This document shows, piece by piece, positions 1 through 6,394 of a DNA stretch of 6,475 nt. The notes below the pieces were generated by a model. That model ran no database searches. It had not been told where the DNA came from and worked only from the letters and a program-made list of their open reading frames with translations. Each line of letters begins with the position of its first letter. The first letter of the stretch is position 1. The stretch lies in assembly GCA_028710055.1 (NCBI GenBank), contig JAQUSX010000040.1:1-6475 (forward strand), in the 5' to 3' direction. This DNA is from Clostridia bacterium (GTDB taxonomy: Bacteria; Bacillota; Clostridia; Christensenellales; CAG-314). Position numbers and translations under genes: made by a program.

Positions 1-594
1 AAAGGCAAACAAAGAGTGGAAGGTGTAGTAATAGCGCAAGTCGACGAAAAGATGCGTCCGATAGAAAGCACAAAACGCTTTGTAGAGTGCGACACGGTGC
101 TGCTTTCGGTAGGACTAATACCCGAAAACGACCTTGTCAGAGATATTGGTATGGAATTTCATCCAAAGACTAACGGAGCGGTAGTAAACGACTTTCGCCA
201 AACGAGCGTGGATGGTATCTTTTCATGCGGAAACGTTCTGCACGTTCACGACCTTGTCGATAACGTGTCTAACGAGAGTATACTGGCGGGCGAATACGCA
301 GCTCGGTATGTAAAAGGTGAATTACCCAAAGGTGAGACCGTTAACGTAATTACTGGTAAAGGCATAGGATATGCTCTGCCGCAAAAAATAGTAAAAGGCG
401 AAGGCGAAGTAAAAATTTTTTACAGAGTCGATAACGTTTATAAAAAGCCTAAAGTGGTTGTCAAATGCGGTGAAAAAACGCTTTATGAAAAGCGTGGAAT
501 GATTATGGCGCCGGGCGAAATGGAAAATGTCGTTTTGAATAAAAGCGACATTACGTCGGATATAAGCGTGAGCTTGGAGGTTGACGAGAAATGA
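1..594 (+). CDS. NAD(P)/FAD-dependent oxidoreductase, C-terminal part (5' end outside window)
   Basis: The reading frame is open from base 1, so this is the last 197 residues of a longer gene; the GTG at 16 is an internal valine and not a start. Residues about 31-43 (DTVLLSVGLIPEN) and 67-78 (QTSVDGIFSCGN) are the two conserved C-terminal signatures of the class I pyridine nucleotide-disulphide oxidoreductase fold; the second contributes to FAD binding. The following HVHDLVD and the alanine-rich helix (ILAGEYAARYV) fit the end of that domain. A tail of roughly 90 residues follows, as in oxidoreductases found beside GlpA-type glycerol-3-phosphate dehydrogenases. The stop overlaps the next gene by 4 nt, and that gene encodes a DUF1667-type protein, the usual partner. 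Inferred role: passing electrons from a flavin dehydrogenase, probably for glycerol-3-phosphate oxidation. The substrate cannot be proved because the N-terminal dinucleotide-binding motifs are missing. Confidence 0.85.
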   Translation, partial: KGKQRVEGVVIAQVDEKMRPIESTKRFVECDTVLLSVGLIPENDLVRDIGMEFHPKTNGAVVNDFRQTSVDGIFSCGNVLHVHDLVDNVSNESILAGEYAARYVKGELPKGETVNVITGKGIGYALPQKIVKGEGEVKIFYRVDNVYKKPKVVVKCGEKTLYEKRGMIMAPGEMENVVLNKSDITSDISVSLEVDEK

Positions 595-932
595 AAATGA
601 CTTGTATAAACTGTCCTATGGGCTGTCAACTTGAAGTAAAACTAAACGGCAAAGAAGTCGTCGTTACGGGCAACACCTGTGCGCGTGGACTAGCTTACGG
701 CAAGCAAGAGTTTTTACTGCCGATGCGTACGGTCACATCGCTTGTTAAGGTGCGTCAAGGCGGCGTTGTGTCTGTCAAAACAAGCGGACAAGTGCCGAAA
801 TCAAAAATTTTCGACGTTTTAGATCAACTGAAAAACATAGTAGTGGATAAACCCGTAAAAATAGGCGACGTAATAATAAAAGACGTTTTAGGTCTTGGCG
901 TCGATATAGTCGCGACAAAAAATATGATATAA
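591..932 (+). CDS. DUF1667-type four-cysteine protein
   Basis: This 113-residue protein carries cysteines at 5, 8, 12 and 30 (CINCPMGC, then TGNTC), spaced CX2CX3CX17C. That resembles the N-terminal iron-sulfur motif of molybdopterin oxidoreductases, so a 4Fe-4S cluster or another bound metal is a reasonable inference. The PMRTVTSLVKV stretch (about residues 44-54) and the later PKSKIFDVL are also typical of DUF1667 proteins, which are about 120 residues long. No transmembrane segment or signal peptide is visible, so it is probably cytoplasmic. The ATG overlaps the upstream stop (ATGA), and GGAGG at 576-580 lies 10 nt before it; a second in-frame ATG at 597 would still keep all four cysteines. 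Family context suggests it is a small electron-transfer subunit of a GlpA-like dehydrogenase complex. Its biochemical role is inferred only from the motif and its neighbour. Confidence 0.85.
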   Translation: MKMTCINCPMGCQLEVKLNGKEVVVTGNTCARGLAYGKQEFLLPMRTVTSLVKVRQGGVVSVKTSGQVPKSKIFDVLDQLKNIVVDKPVKIGDVIIKDVLGLGVDIVATKNMI

Positions 933-955
933 AACTTTTTAAAATTAAAATAGTA

Positions 956-984
956 TTGAACAGAAAATTCGTTTATGTTAAGAT
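956..984 (+). promoter_or_regulatory. Candidate promoter for comEC, inside the terminator hairpin
   Basis: TTGAAC at 956-961 is followed after 17 nt by TAAGAT at 979-984, each matching 4 of 6 sigma-A consensus bases. TG at 976-977 gives an extended -10. Transcription would begin near 991 and leave a leader of about 47 nt before the comEC start. The -10 falls in the terminator stem, so the match may be chance in AT-rich DNA. Confidence 0.3.
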
Positions 985-1012
985 TTAACAAAGACGAATT
1001 TTTTTGTTTTTT
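964..1012 (+). terminator. Intrinsic terminator of the oxidoreductase operon
   Basis: Bases 964-974 pair with 992-1002 (including one T-G pair). After one A-A mismatch, TGTTAA at 976-981 pairs with TTAACA at 985-990 around a 3-nt GAT loop. The run of T that begins in the stem continues through TTTTTG and TTTTTTG to 1012. This is a rho-independent shape, though AT-rich and hence only moderately stable. It lies 31 nt after the DUF1667 stop. Confidence 0.75.
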
Positions 1013-1027
1013 GTCGATATTTAAAAT

Positions 1028-1032
1028 AGGAG
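1028..1032 (+). promoter_or_regulatory. Ribosome binding site that fixes the comEC start
   Basis: AGGAG at 1028-1032 lies 5 nt before the ATG at 1038. It favours that start over the upstream in-frame ATG at 975, which is buried in the terminator hairpin and has no Shine-Dalgarno sequence. Confidence 0.75.
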
Positions 1033-1037
1033 TGGAA

Positions 1038-3182
1038 ATGAAAAGGCTTATCAACGCGCGCCCCGCATTATTTTGCGCCCTGTATCTTGCCGCAGGTATA
1101 CTGGGCGGATACGCGATAATAAAAACCGAATACACGCTTTTTCTTTCCGCTGTTTCTATTGTCTTGCTAACGGTTATTTTGACGCTGTTTTTTTATAAAA
1201 AAGCGTGGAAACTGGTCATAGTATGCGCCGCTTTTTTTGTTATTGGGTGCGGCATTATAAATATTGCAAAAATTCATAACGACAACAGACTTAATAACGA
1301 CGGTTACGTTACCGTAACGGGGGTTATTAGCGCGGATTCTATCGAAAATGAAGGATATTGGTCGGTGTATCTGACTAACGCGTACGCCGACGGCAAAAAA
1401 CTTGACGGCACAGTTTTTCTATTCATTTCAAAAACTATCGGCGGCGAAGATATCGGTCTTGATTACGGCAGCGTACTGACTTTTGACTGCTACCTTAAAA
1501 GCGTAAATATTTTTCGCGACGGAGTAGACACATACGCGTATAAAAACGGTGTTTTATATAGAGCCAGCGAAATCGGGATTATTTCCGTAGAAGATGGAGA
1601 ACTCGGATTATCGGAAAAAATTCAACTTTACATAAAAAACGTTTTTCGTCAAAATATGACCGAAGAAAACGCGGGCATAGCCACAGCGCTTACGCTCGGC
1701 GATAAGTCGCTTTTGAGCGCGGACGACAAAGAAGCTTTTCGAAAGTCGGGTACGGCGCATATTTTTGCCGTCAGCGGTCTGCACGTCGGCTTTTTGGCGG
1801 GATTGTTCGCGTTTATGGTATATAAAGCAAAACTTGATAAAAAGATTTTGTTTTTATTAGTCACCGCATCGGTGCTTTTTTACGGTTATATAATAGGCTT
1901 TCCGCCAAGCGCGACAAGAGCGATAATTATGGTTATTTCCGCGTCTTTATTGAAAACACTCGGTTTCAGGGCGGATATGATTTCGGCAATGTCTTTGTCG
2001 GCTATCGTGATACTTGTTATTAAACCGCTTTATATTTTTGACGCGGGTTTTTTGATGTCGTTCGGGGCGGTCTACGGCATAGCCACGCTGACAACTTTGT
2101 TATCAAAAACTCTATTTTACACGAAACTGCCAAAAATTTTGAAGCGTGCCGCCGATTGCGTTTTTGTTACGCTTGGCGCGACCATAGGCGTTTTACCCGC
2201 TTTGGCAGCTTTTTACGGCGAAGTTTTCGTCCTCAGCGTTATTTCAAACACCGTTATTATACCTGTCGTTTCCGTTGTTTTCGTCTTGCTTCTAGTGGGA
2301 ATAATGCCGATACCATTTTTTAGTTATATACTTTATTTACCCGACAAAATCATTAGTTTTTTAAGGCAAATAACCACGTTTTTCTCAAAAATACCTTACG
2401 CAAACGTAGAGATAAACGGTTTGGGTTTCGGCGCGGTTGCTCTTTTTATCGGGCTGTTTTTAATTTCTCCTTACGTGAATATAAGTAAAAGTAAAAAGTT
2501 TTTAGCGGGCGCGGTTTCGGTTTTGTTGACCGTTATTTTAGCGTTTTTGGGCGCTTTGCCGACGTCAAGACAAGCCTCGATTACTATATACGACGTTTAT
2601 CCCGAAAAAACGATAATCGCCGTTACAGATGAAGAAGTAATAGTTTTTTCATCTTTCCGAGAAAATTACGAATTTACTTTAATAAGCGAATATTTAGAAT
2701 CCGTCAAGCACGATAAAGTATATTTCATTATAGAAAACGGCGAAAATTTTAACGTTGAGATTTTGACGAAAACCGCGCTCACGTACGGAACCGACACGGT
2801 TTATACGTTTAATAATTTCCCCAATATTGACACGGTAAATATACTGACCGAATATGGAATAACAACAACTTATCTTTTTGACAGTATCGGAGAAAACTTG
2901 ACTTTGAGCCGCAACAGCGGAATAGGATTCGACGGATATTTATTTGAAATCAGCGAAAAAAAAGTTTTGATCGTAGAGCAAATTTACGATACTGTTTTTG
3001 GCAGCGAAAAATATGATTACGACTTAGTTTATATAAATTCGCATTTTATTACGGCGTTGGATTGCTTTGACGGGCAGATTATTTCGCCCGTTTATTCCGA
3101 AAATTATACAATTAAATCCGCTTATAGGGAAGGGGACTTTACTTTTTACTTTGTCTTTGATAAAATGATTTTGGTCGACTAA
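1038..3182 (+). CDS. comEC: ComEC/Rec2-family DNA uptake channel with degenerate C-terminal domain
   Basis: This 714-residue membrane protein matches ComEC, the channel that carries single-stranded DNA across the membrane during natural transformation. Three hydrophobic segments (about 11-28, 34-53, 59-77) precede a soluble OB-like region of the DUF4131 type (about 90-180). The competence domain follows with its hallmark motif LTLGDKSLLS and then SGTAHIFAVSGLHVG at about 237-251, then several membrane helices to about residue 510. The C-terminal 200 residues start with ASITIYDVYPEKTI, aligning by position with the DVGQGD start of the metallo-beta-lactamase domain of other ComEC proteins. However, the glycines are lost and no HxHxDH metal motif is present, so nuclease activity is unlikely. 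Length is near that of full-size ComEC (about 750). It ends 3 nt before holA, a common arrangement in Firmicutes. Its presence alone does not show competence. Confidence 0.92.
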   Translation: MKRLINARPALFCALYLAAGILGGYAIIKTEYTLFLSAVSIVLLTVILTLFFYKKAWKLVIVCAAFFVIGCGIINIAKIHNDNRLNNDGYVTVTGVISADSIENEGYWSVYLTNAYADGKKLDGTVFLFISKTIGGEDIGLDYGSVLTFDCYLKSVNIFRDGVDTYAYKNGVLYRASEIGIISVEDGELGLSEKIQLYIKNVFRQNMTEENAGIATALTLGDKSLLSADDKEAFRKSGTAHIFAVSGLHVGFLAGLFAFMVYKAKLDKKILFLLVTASVLFYGYIIGFPPSATRAIIMVISASLLKTLGFRADMISAMSLSAIVILVIKPLYIFDAGFLMSFGAVYGIATLTTLLSKTLFYTKLPKILKRAADCVFVTLGATIGVLPALAAFYGEVFVLSVISNTVIIPVVSVVFVLLLVGIMPIPFFSYILYLPDKIISFLRQITTFFSKIPYANVEINGLGFGAVALFIGLFLISPYVNISKSKKFLAGAVSVLLTVILAFLGALPTSRQASITIYDVYPEKTIIAVTDEEVIVFSSFRENYEFTLISEYLESVKHDKVYFIIENGENFNVEILTKTALTYGTDTVYTFNNFPNIDTVNILTEYGITTTYLFDSIGENLTLSRNSGIGFDGYLFEISEKKVLIVEQIYDTVFGSEKYDYDLVYINSHFITALDCFDGQIISPVYSENYTIKSAYREGDFTFYFVFDKMILVD

Positions 3183-3185
3183 AGT

Positions 3186-4154
3186 ATGAATGTAAAATTT
3201 ATCAATCTAAAAAACGAAATACAAAAAAATTTTTACCCCGTTATTTCTATTGAAGGCGAGGACGCTTATTTGCGCGGTAAAGCTATTGAGATTATACGCG
3301 AAAATTTGAATATAGTTTTACCCGATATAAATATTAACAACTTTTCCGACGATTCTTCCGTCGAAGATATTTTGTACGCTTGCGAAAGTTTGCCTTTTGG
3401 AAGCGTAAAAAAAATGGTGATTGAGGATTTTTCAAATACCGCTAAAGCCGCTTTTAACTCGGCGGAAAGGGAGCGGCTGCAGAAATACTTCATTAATCCG
3501 AATGAGTATTGTTGTTTGGCGTTTGTTACAGCTCAAAAAAACGATTTATTCAAAAGCGATAAAATTTTGACTATAGACTGCGGAAAGCTGGAAAAAAACA
3601 GTTTGATAAAATGGGTAAAATCAAAGTTTATTTCGGTGAATAAATCTATTGCCGACGACGCGGCGGAGACGCTAATTGAGTATTGTTTATTCGATATGAC
3701 GCGAATAAGCGCGGAAACGGAAAAACTTATTTCTTACTCGAATAATATTACCATTGGCGACGTTACCGCTCTGGTACATAAAGATATCGAATATCAAATT
3801 TTTGATTTATCGACTTATATCTCCTCAAAAAAGGGCGACGCTGCGCTTGAAACGCTTGAACAAATGTTAAAAAGCGGCGAAGAGGCGACGGGATTACTGG
3901 CTTTGCTTTACAATTTTTACAGAAGAATGTATTATATAAGCGTGAGCGCGGATAGCGACGCCGAGATTGCGAATAAACTTAACATAAAAGAGTACGCTAT
4001 TACCAAAACGCGTTCGGTTTTATCTAAATACACTCCTTTGAAACTAAAAAACGCTCTGGCTTTTTTTGAAACAGCGGAAGTTAATATCAAAAAAACTTGG
4101 GGGAAAGACGGCGAACAGCTTAGGATCACCGTTTTGAAATTATTAAATTTGTGA
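3186..4154 (+). CDS. holA: DNA polymerase III subunit delta
   Basis: This 322-residue protein fits HolA, the clamp-loader subunit that opens the beta sliding clamp ring during chromosome replication in the cytoplasm. The N-terminal domain has FYPVISIEGEDAYLR (about 16-30), equivalent to the family's yLlyGeDxyl, and LPFGSVKKMVIED (69-81). A lid-like helical region follows, and the C-terminal collar domain begins near IEYQIFDLSTYI (about 201-212), with LKSGEEATGLLALL and FYRRMYYI in the usual places. Length is slightly under the typical 330-345. The start lies 3 nt after the comEC stop and no clear Shine-Dalgarno sequence precedes it, so translation is probably coupled to comEC. The stop overlaps the GTG of the next gene. 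The rpsT gene that often lies next to holA in Firmicutes is not here. Confidence 0.9.
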   Translation: MNVKFINLKNEIQKNFYPVISIEGEDAYLRGKAIEIIRENLNIVLPDININNFSDDSSVEDILYACESLPFGSVKKMVIEDFSNTAKAAFNSAERERLQKYFINPNEYCCLAFVTAQKNDLFKSDKILTIDCGKLEKNSLIKWVKSKFISVNKSIADDAAETLIEYCLFDMTRISAETEKLISYSNNITIGDVTALVHKDIEYQIFDLSTYISSKKGDAALETLEQMLKSGEEATGLLALLYNFYRRMYYISVSADSDAEIANKLNIKEYAITKTRSVLSKYTPLKLKNALAFFETAEVNIKKTWGKDGEQLRITVLKLLNL

Positions 4155-4705
4155 GAAACTTTATGGATGTTATAAAAAAGAATTTTGCTTTATCAATGTG
4201 GCTTACCAGAATAATTTTTGTTATCTGCTATGTCTTTGGACGTTGGCTTTATTTGCGGTCTTTTTCCGCATTGATGGGCGATACATTAGTTTACGGTATA
4301 AATATTTACGGTACTTTTTGGTTTACTCTTTTAGTAGGAATACTATCGGCATTGTTTTCGCTTTTTATTATAAAACTTTTAGCGACATGGGTTATGCGCG
4401 CGTCGGGAATTTACTTTTTGCCCATGAGAGAGATATATTTATTCGTTCTGCTGTTTGTGGCTTTAAAAAATCTTATCGTAGGCGTTTTGTCGTTGGTTTA
4501 TTACATAGCGCCTGTTCTTATCGGATGGGGGGTTATTGTTTTTGATTTTGTCGCATTGCTTGCGGCGTCGCTCGGATTTTACTTTTTTGTGGACAAACAT
4601 TACGTTCCAGAGGGTAATCGGGCAAACTTTTTCAAACTAATTTTCACGTTGGTTTTAGCTTTTTCATTATTTAAAATCGTTATTGGAGTGTATTCGCTGG
4701 TATGA
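4151..4705 (+). CDS. Unrecognised multi-pass membrane protein
   Basis: I do not recognise the family. The protein (184 residues from GTG 4151, or 180 from ATG 4163) is strongly hydrophobic, with likely membrane segments near 18-36, 55-80, 94-117, 120-146 and 160-182. A cytoplasmic basic start (DVIKK) and short loops leave no visible catalytic motif, cysteine pair or ATP site. The GTG overlaps the holA stop as GTGA, which suggests translational coupling; neither start has a convincing ribosome site, so the choice is open. Its own stop overlaps the peptidase start as ATGA. Being sandwiched between holA and a membrane-anchored peptidase, it may assist that enzyme or its substrate transport, but this is only positional inference. 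The real reading frame is supported by the overlaps at both ends and by consistent hydrophobic patterning. Confidence 0.8.
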   Translation: MRNFMDVIKKNFALSMWLTRIIFVICYVFGRWLYLRSFSALMGDTLVYGINIYGTFWFTLLVGILSALFSLFIIKLLATWVMRASGIYFLPMREIYLFVLLFVALKNLIVGVLSLVYYIAPVLIGWGVIVFDFVALLAASLGFYFFVDKHYVPEGNRANFFKLIFTLVLAFSLFKIVIGVYSLV

Positions 4706-5871
4706 AAAAAATTATTTGTTTATTTATAATTATTCTGATAGCGATTGCGCCTATGGCCGTTTTTGCCGATAGCTCCGACCAATATTCCGCATACGATTTT
4801 TTAAACGATTTTATAACAGAGTGTCCGCAGCGTGTCAGCGGCAGTGAAGGGGAAACTTTAGCCGCGGAATATATACAAAATAAATTTATAGAAATGGGTT
4901 ATCAAACCGAGTGGCAGGAATTCAGTTTTACCACCGACAGCGGTACTATTAACAGTCAAAACGTAGTAGCGAGAATTTTTGCGCAAAATTCGCTTGGGCA
5001 GATTATTATCGGCGCTCATTACGACAGCGTTAACGTCGGTAACGGCGCAAACGACAACGGCAGCGGCGTTGCGGTTTTACTTGACATCGCGCAAAAAATC
5101 GCCGATCTTAGTTTGAATTACGACGTTGTTTTAGTTGCGTTCGGCGCGGAAGAAGAAGGTTTTTACGGCTCTTCTCATTTCGTAAACAATATGAGTATGA
5201 CCGAAAGACAAAGCACGCTGCTTATGATAAATATCGACAGCGTTGCCGTCGGCGACAATCTATACTTTTTCGGCGAAGACAAGGCTACCGCTCTTAACGA
5301 CAGTCTGGTGGAACTGGCAAACTCTTTTGGATATTCTCAAAAAGCGTACGCAAAACCGCTTTCAAAAGATCTCAATATTATTTACGCTACGACCGATATT
5401 CCGTATTACCACACAGGTTACGCAAGCGACAACTTGGTATTTCGTATAGCAGGCATTCCCACAGAGTTTGTTTTTTCGGGAACGTTCGAAAAATACGATT
5501 CGTATACCCAAACAGCCGATGTAGATTTTTGGAATATGCACACAGCCAACGATACCTTATTAAGTTTGAATAGCTTTGGAGTTAAAGCGAAAGAAAATAT
5601 GCAAATTGTGTCCGATACTTTGTTTAATTTCTTGACAAACGATGATTTTAAAGATATCATAATAAATGCTCGCGCAGATATGACTAACGACATTTTTTGG
5701 CAAACTTGGCCCGCTTACGTTATTTACGGGGTGCTGCTTTTAGGTTTTTCAATATTCGGATTTTTGTATTTACGCAAACTTAGAAAACTCGATTTACTTA
5801 CGGTAAATCAGAAGAACGAGAAAAAAGTCTTTGAATCGGCGAGCGTGGAAGATATATACGATTTGAAGTAA
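4702..5871 (+). CDS. Secreted, membrane-anchored M28-family zinc metallopeptidase
   Basis: This 389-residue protein has a signal peptide (MKK, hydrophobic core, likely cleavage after VFA at residue 22) and a complete M28 catalytic set. H106 and D108 are in GAHYDS, zinc-bridging D118 in ANDNGSG, catalytic base E150 and ligand E151 in AEEEGFYGS, ligand D179 in INIDS and final ligand H280 in MHTANDT. The family cleaves N-terminal residues from peptides using two zinc ions, so an extracytoplasmic aminopeptidase is the best reading; the exact substrate cannot be told. A second hydrophobic segment (about 338-357) followed by RKLRKL gives a C-terminal anchor with a basic cytoplasmic tail of about 30 residues. 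The start overlaps the upstream stop (ATGA); GGAG at 4685-4688 is 13 nt away, rather far, so coupling may help. The TAA stop directly abuts a tRNA gene. Confidence 0.92.
   Translation: MKKIICLFIIILIAIAPMAVFADSSDQYSAYDFLNDFITECPQRVSGSEGETLAAEYIQNKFIEMGYQTEWQEFSFTTDSGTINSQNVVARIFAQNSLGQIIIGAHYDSVNVGNGANDNGSGVAVLLDIAQKIADLSLNYDVVLVAFGAEEEGFYGSSHFVNNMSMTERQSTLLMINIDSVAVGDNLYFFGEDKATALNDSLVELANSFGYSQKAYAKPLSKDLNIIYATTDIPYYHTGYASDNLVFRIAGIPTEFVFSGTFEKYDSYTQTADVDFWNMHTANDTLLSLNSFGVKAKENMQIVSDTLFNFLTNDDFKDIIINARADMTNDIFWQTWPAYVIYGVLLLGFSIFGFLYLRKLRKLDLLTVNQKNEKKVFESASVEDIYDLK
5831..5858 (+). promoter_or_regulatory. Candidate tRNA promoter inside the peptidase gene
   Basis: TTGAAT at 5831-5836 and TATATA at 5853-5858 are separated by 16 nt, each matching 4 of 6 sigma-A consensus bases. 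Initiation would fall near 5865, about 7 nt before the mature tRNA 5' end, which suits a short tRNA leader. It lies in the last 14 codons of the peptidase gene, so the tRNA could be made independently of the operon. The evidence is sequence match and position only. Confidence 0.4.
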
Positions 5872-5948
5872 CTGGGTGTAGCGCAGCTTGGTAGCGCGCT
5901 TGAATGGGGTTCAAGAGGTCGCAGGTTCAATTCCTGTCACCCAGACCA
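5872..5948 (+). tRNA. tRNA-Pro, anticodon GGG
   Basis: A full cloverleaf folds here. The acceptor CTGGGTG (5872-5878) pairs perfectly with CACCCAG (5938-5944). The D arm is GCGC/GCGC around AGCTTGGTA. The anticodon stem CTTGA/TCAAG holds loop ATGGGGT with anticodon GGG at 5906-5908 and G37. The T arm GCAGG/CCTGT encloses TTCAATT. Discriminator A5945 and an encoded CCA (5946-5948) follow. C1-G72 together with A73 are the usual bacterial proline identity elements, and GG at anticodon positions 35-36 agrees. It reads CCC and CCU codons. The gene begins on the base right after the peptidase TAA. Confidence 0.95.
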
Positions 5949-6002
5949 AACAAAAAACGCTAATTTTGATATAATGAATATCGAGATTAGCGTTTTTTGT
6001 TT
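5949..6002 (+). terminator. Long hairpin terminator after tRNA-Pro, probably bidirectional
   Basis: AACAAAAAACGCTAAT (5949-5964) pairs perfectly with ATTAGCGTTTTTTGTT (5986-6001). Inside it, T-G and T-A pairs (5965-5967 with 5983-5985) continue into GATAT/ATATC around loop AATGA (5973-5977), making a nearly unbroken stem of 24 pairs. The T run at 5993-5998 serves the plus strand; the A run at 5952-5957 would serve the minus strand. It ends the comEC-to-tRNA run. Confidence 0.88.
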
Positions 6003-6003
6003 A

Positions 6004-6031
6004 CTTAAAATTACAATACCTATGGTATAAT
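6004..6031 (+). promoter_or_regulatory. Extended -10 promoter of the small membrane gene
   Basis: A perfect TATAAT at 6026-6031 is preceded by TGG (6023-6025), an extended -10. The -35 is poor (CTTAAA at 6004-6009, 16-nt spacer), which extended -10 promoters tolerate. The start would be near 6038, leaving a leader of under 20 nt that still holds the ribosome site. Confidence 0.65.
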
Positions 6032-6055
6032 ATTAAAAAACGGAGGATTTATTAA

Positions 6056-6283
6056 ATGGAAAAAAAGTCTGTCTATATGATTTGCGTATCAATTATTATC
6101 GGATTTGTTATTTTAGGTTTGTTTCTGTTTTTCGGTTTAAGCGTTAGTACGCGATACGAAGTGGTATCGCACGGCGACACCTTAATAGTGTTTGATCAAG
6201 TAACCGGCGATTACTGGCAAAAATATGTACCGCAATTTTCAGGTCCAACTGAATGGTATAAATATTCTTTTCCAACAGAATAA
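6056..6283 (+). CDS. Small single-pass membrane protein, 75 residues
   Basis: The start is supported by GGAGG at 6042-6046, 9 nt before the ATG, and by a strong upstream promoter, so this short frame is very likely a real gene. After MEKKS comes one membrane helix (about residues 7-29). A polar domain of about 45 residues follows: RYEVV, DTLIVFDQVTGDYWQKYV (about 41-58) and GPTEW (63-67). The DxxTGxxW pattern recalls small bacterial proteins whose beta-strand segment describes a value and carries a Trp-rich end, but I assign no function. The positive N-terminus and following helix predict the tail is outside the membrane. It is a single-gene unit between two terminators, independent of its neighbours. 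Confidence 0.82.
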   Translation: MEKKSVYMICVSIIIGFVILGLFLFFGLSVSTRYEVVSHGDTLIVFDQVTGDYWQKYVPQFSGPTEWYKYSFPTE

Positions 6284-6350
6284 GCATACCGCCGTTAATA
6301 CATAAGCGTAAAACGACGGAATCTTCTCAAAGCAAATGGAATAATCAAAC

Positions 6351-6384
6351 AAAAAACGGACGAAATTTCGTCCGTTTTTGTTTT
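6351..6384. terminator. Bidirectional terminator between convergent genes
   Basis: Bases 6352-6365 and 6366-6379 form a perfect 28-nt palindrome, AAAAACGGACGAAA and its complement, which in RNA opens to a small loop. T runs follow at 6375-6384, and the A run on the left acts as the T run for the minus strand. It lies 68 nt after the small gene's stop and 10 nt before the convergent gene's stop. The 68 nt at 6284-6351 show nothing else that I can support. Confidence 0.88.
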
Positions 6385-6394
6385 ACTTAATTTT

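Noticed and set aside
975..1037. Upstream ATG at 975 as the comEC start
   Set aside because: It lies inside the terminator hairpin, lacks a ribosome site and adds 21 residues atypical of ComEC; ATG 1038 has AGGAG at the right distance.
824..1135. Minus-strand open frame of 103 codons
   Set aside because: It crosses the DUF1667 gene, the terminator and the comEC start, and has no ribosome site or recognisable protein; it is an antisense shadow.
4198..4545. Second plus-strand frame of 115 codons inside the membrane protein gene
   Set aside because: It is out of frame with a gene that is fixed by start/stop overlaps on both sides, and its residues look like an off-frame translation.
5418..5693. 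Minus-strand open frame of 91 codons in the peptidase gene
   Set aside because: It lies antisense to conserved M28 zinc-ligand codons and has no supporting signals.
5906..5909. Anticodon TGG for the proline tRNA
   Set aside because: Counting the 7-nt loop ATGGGGT puts GGG at positions 34-36 and G at 37, and T at position 33 is the invariant U-turn base.
6284..6351. Small RNA or second short gene after the 75-residue gene
   Set aside because: I saw no ribosome site, promoter or convincing fold in these 68 nt before the terminator.
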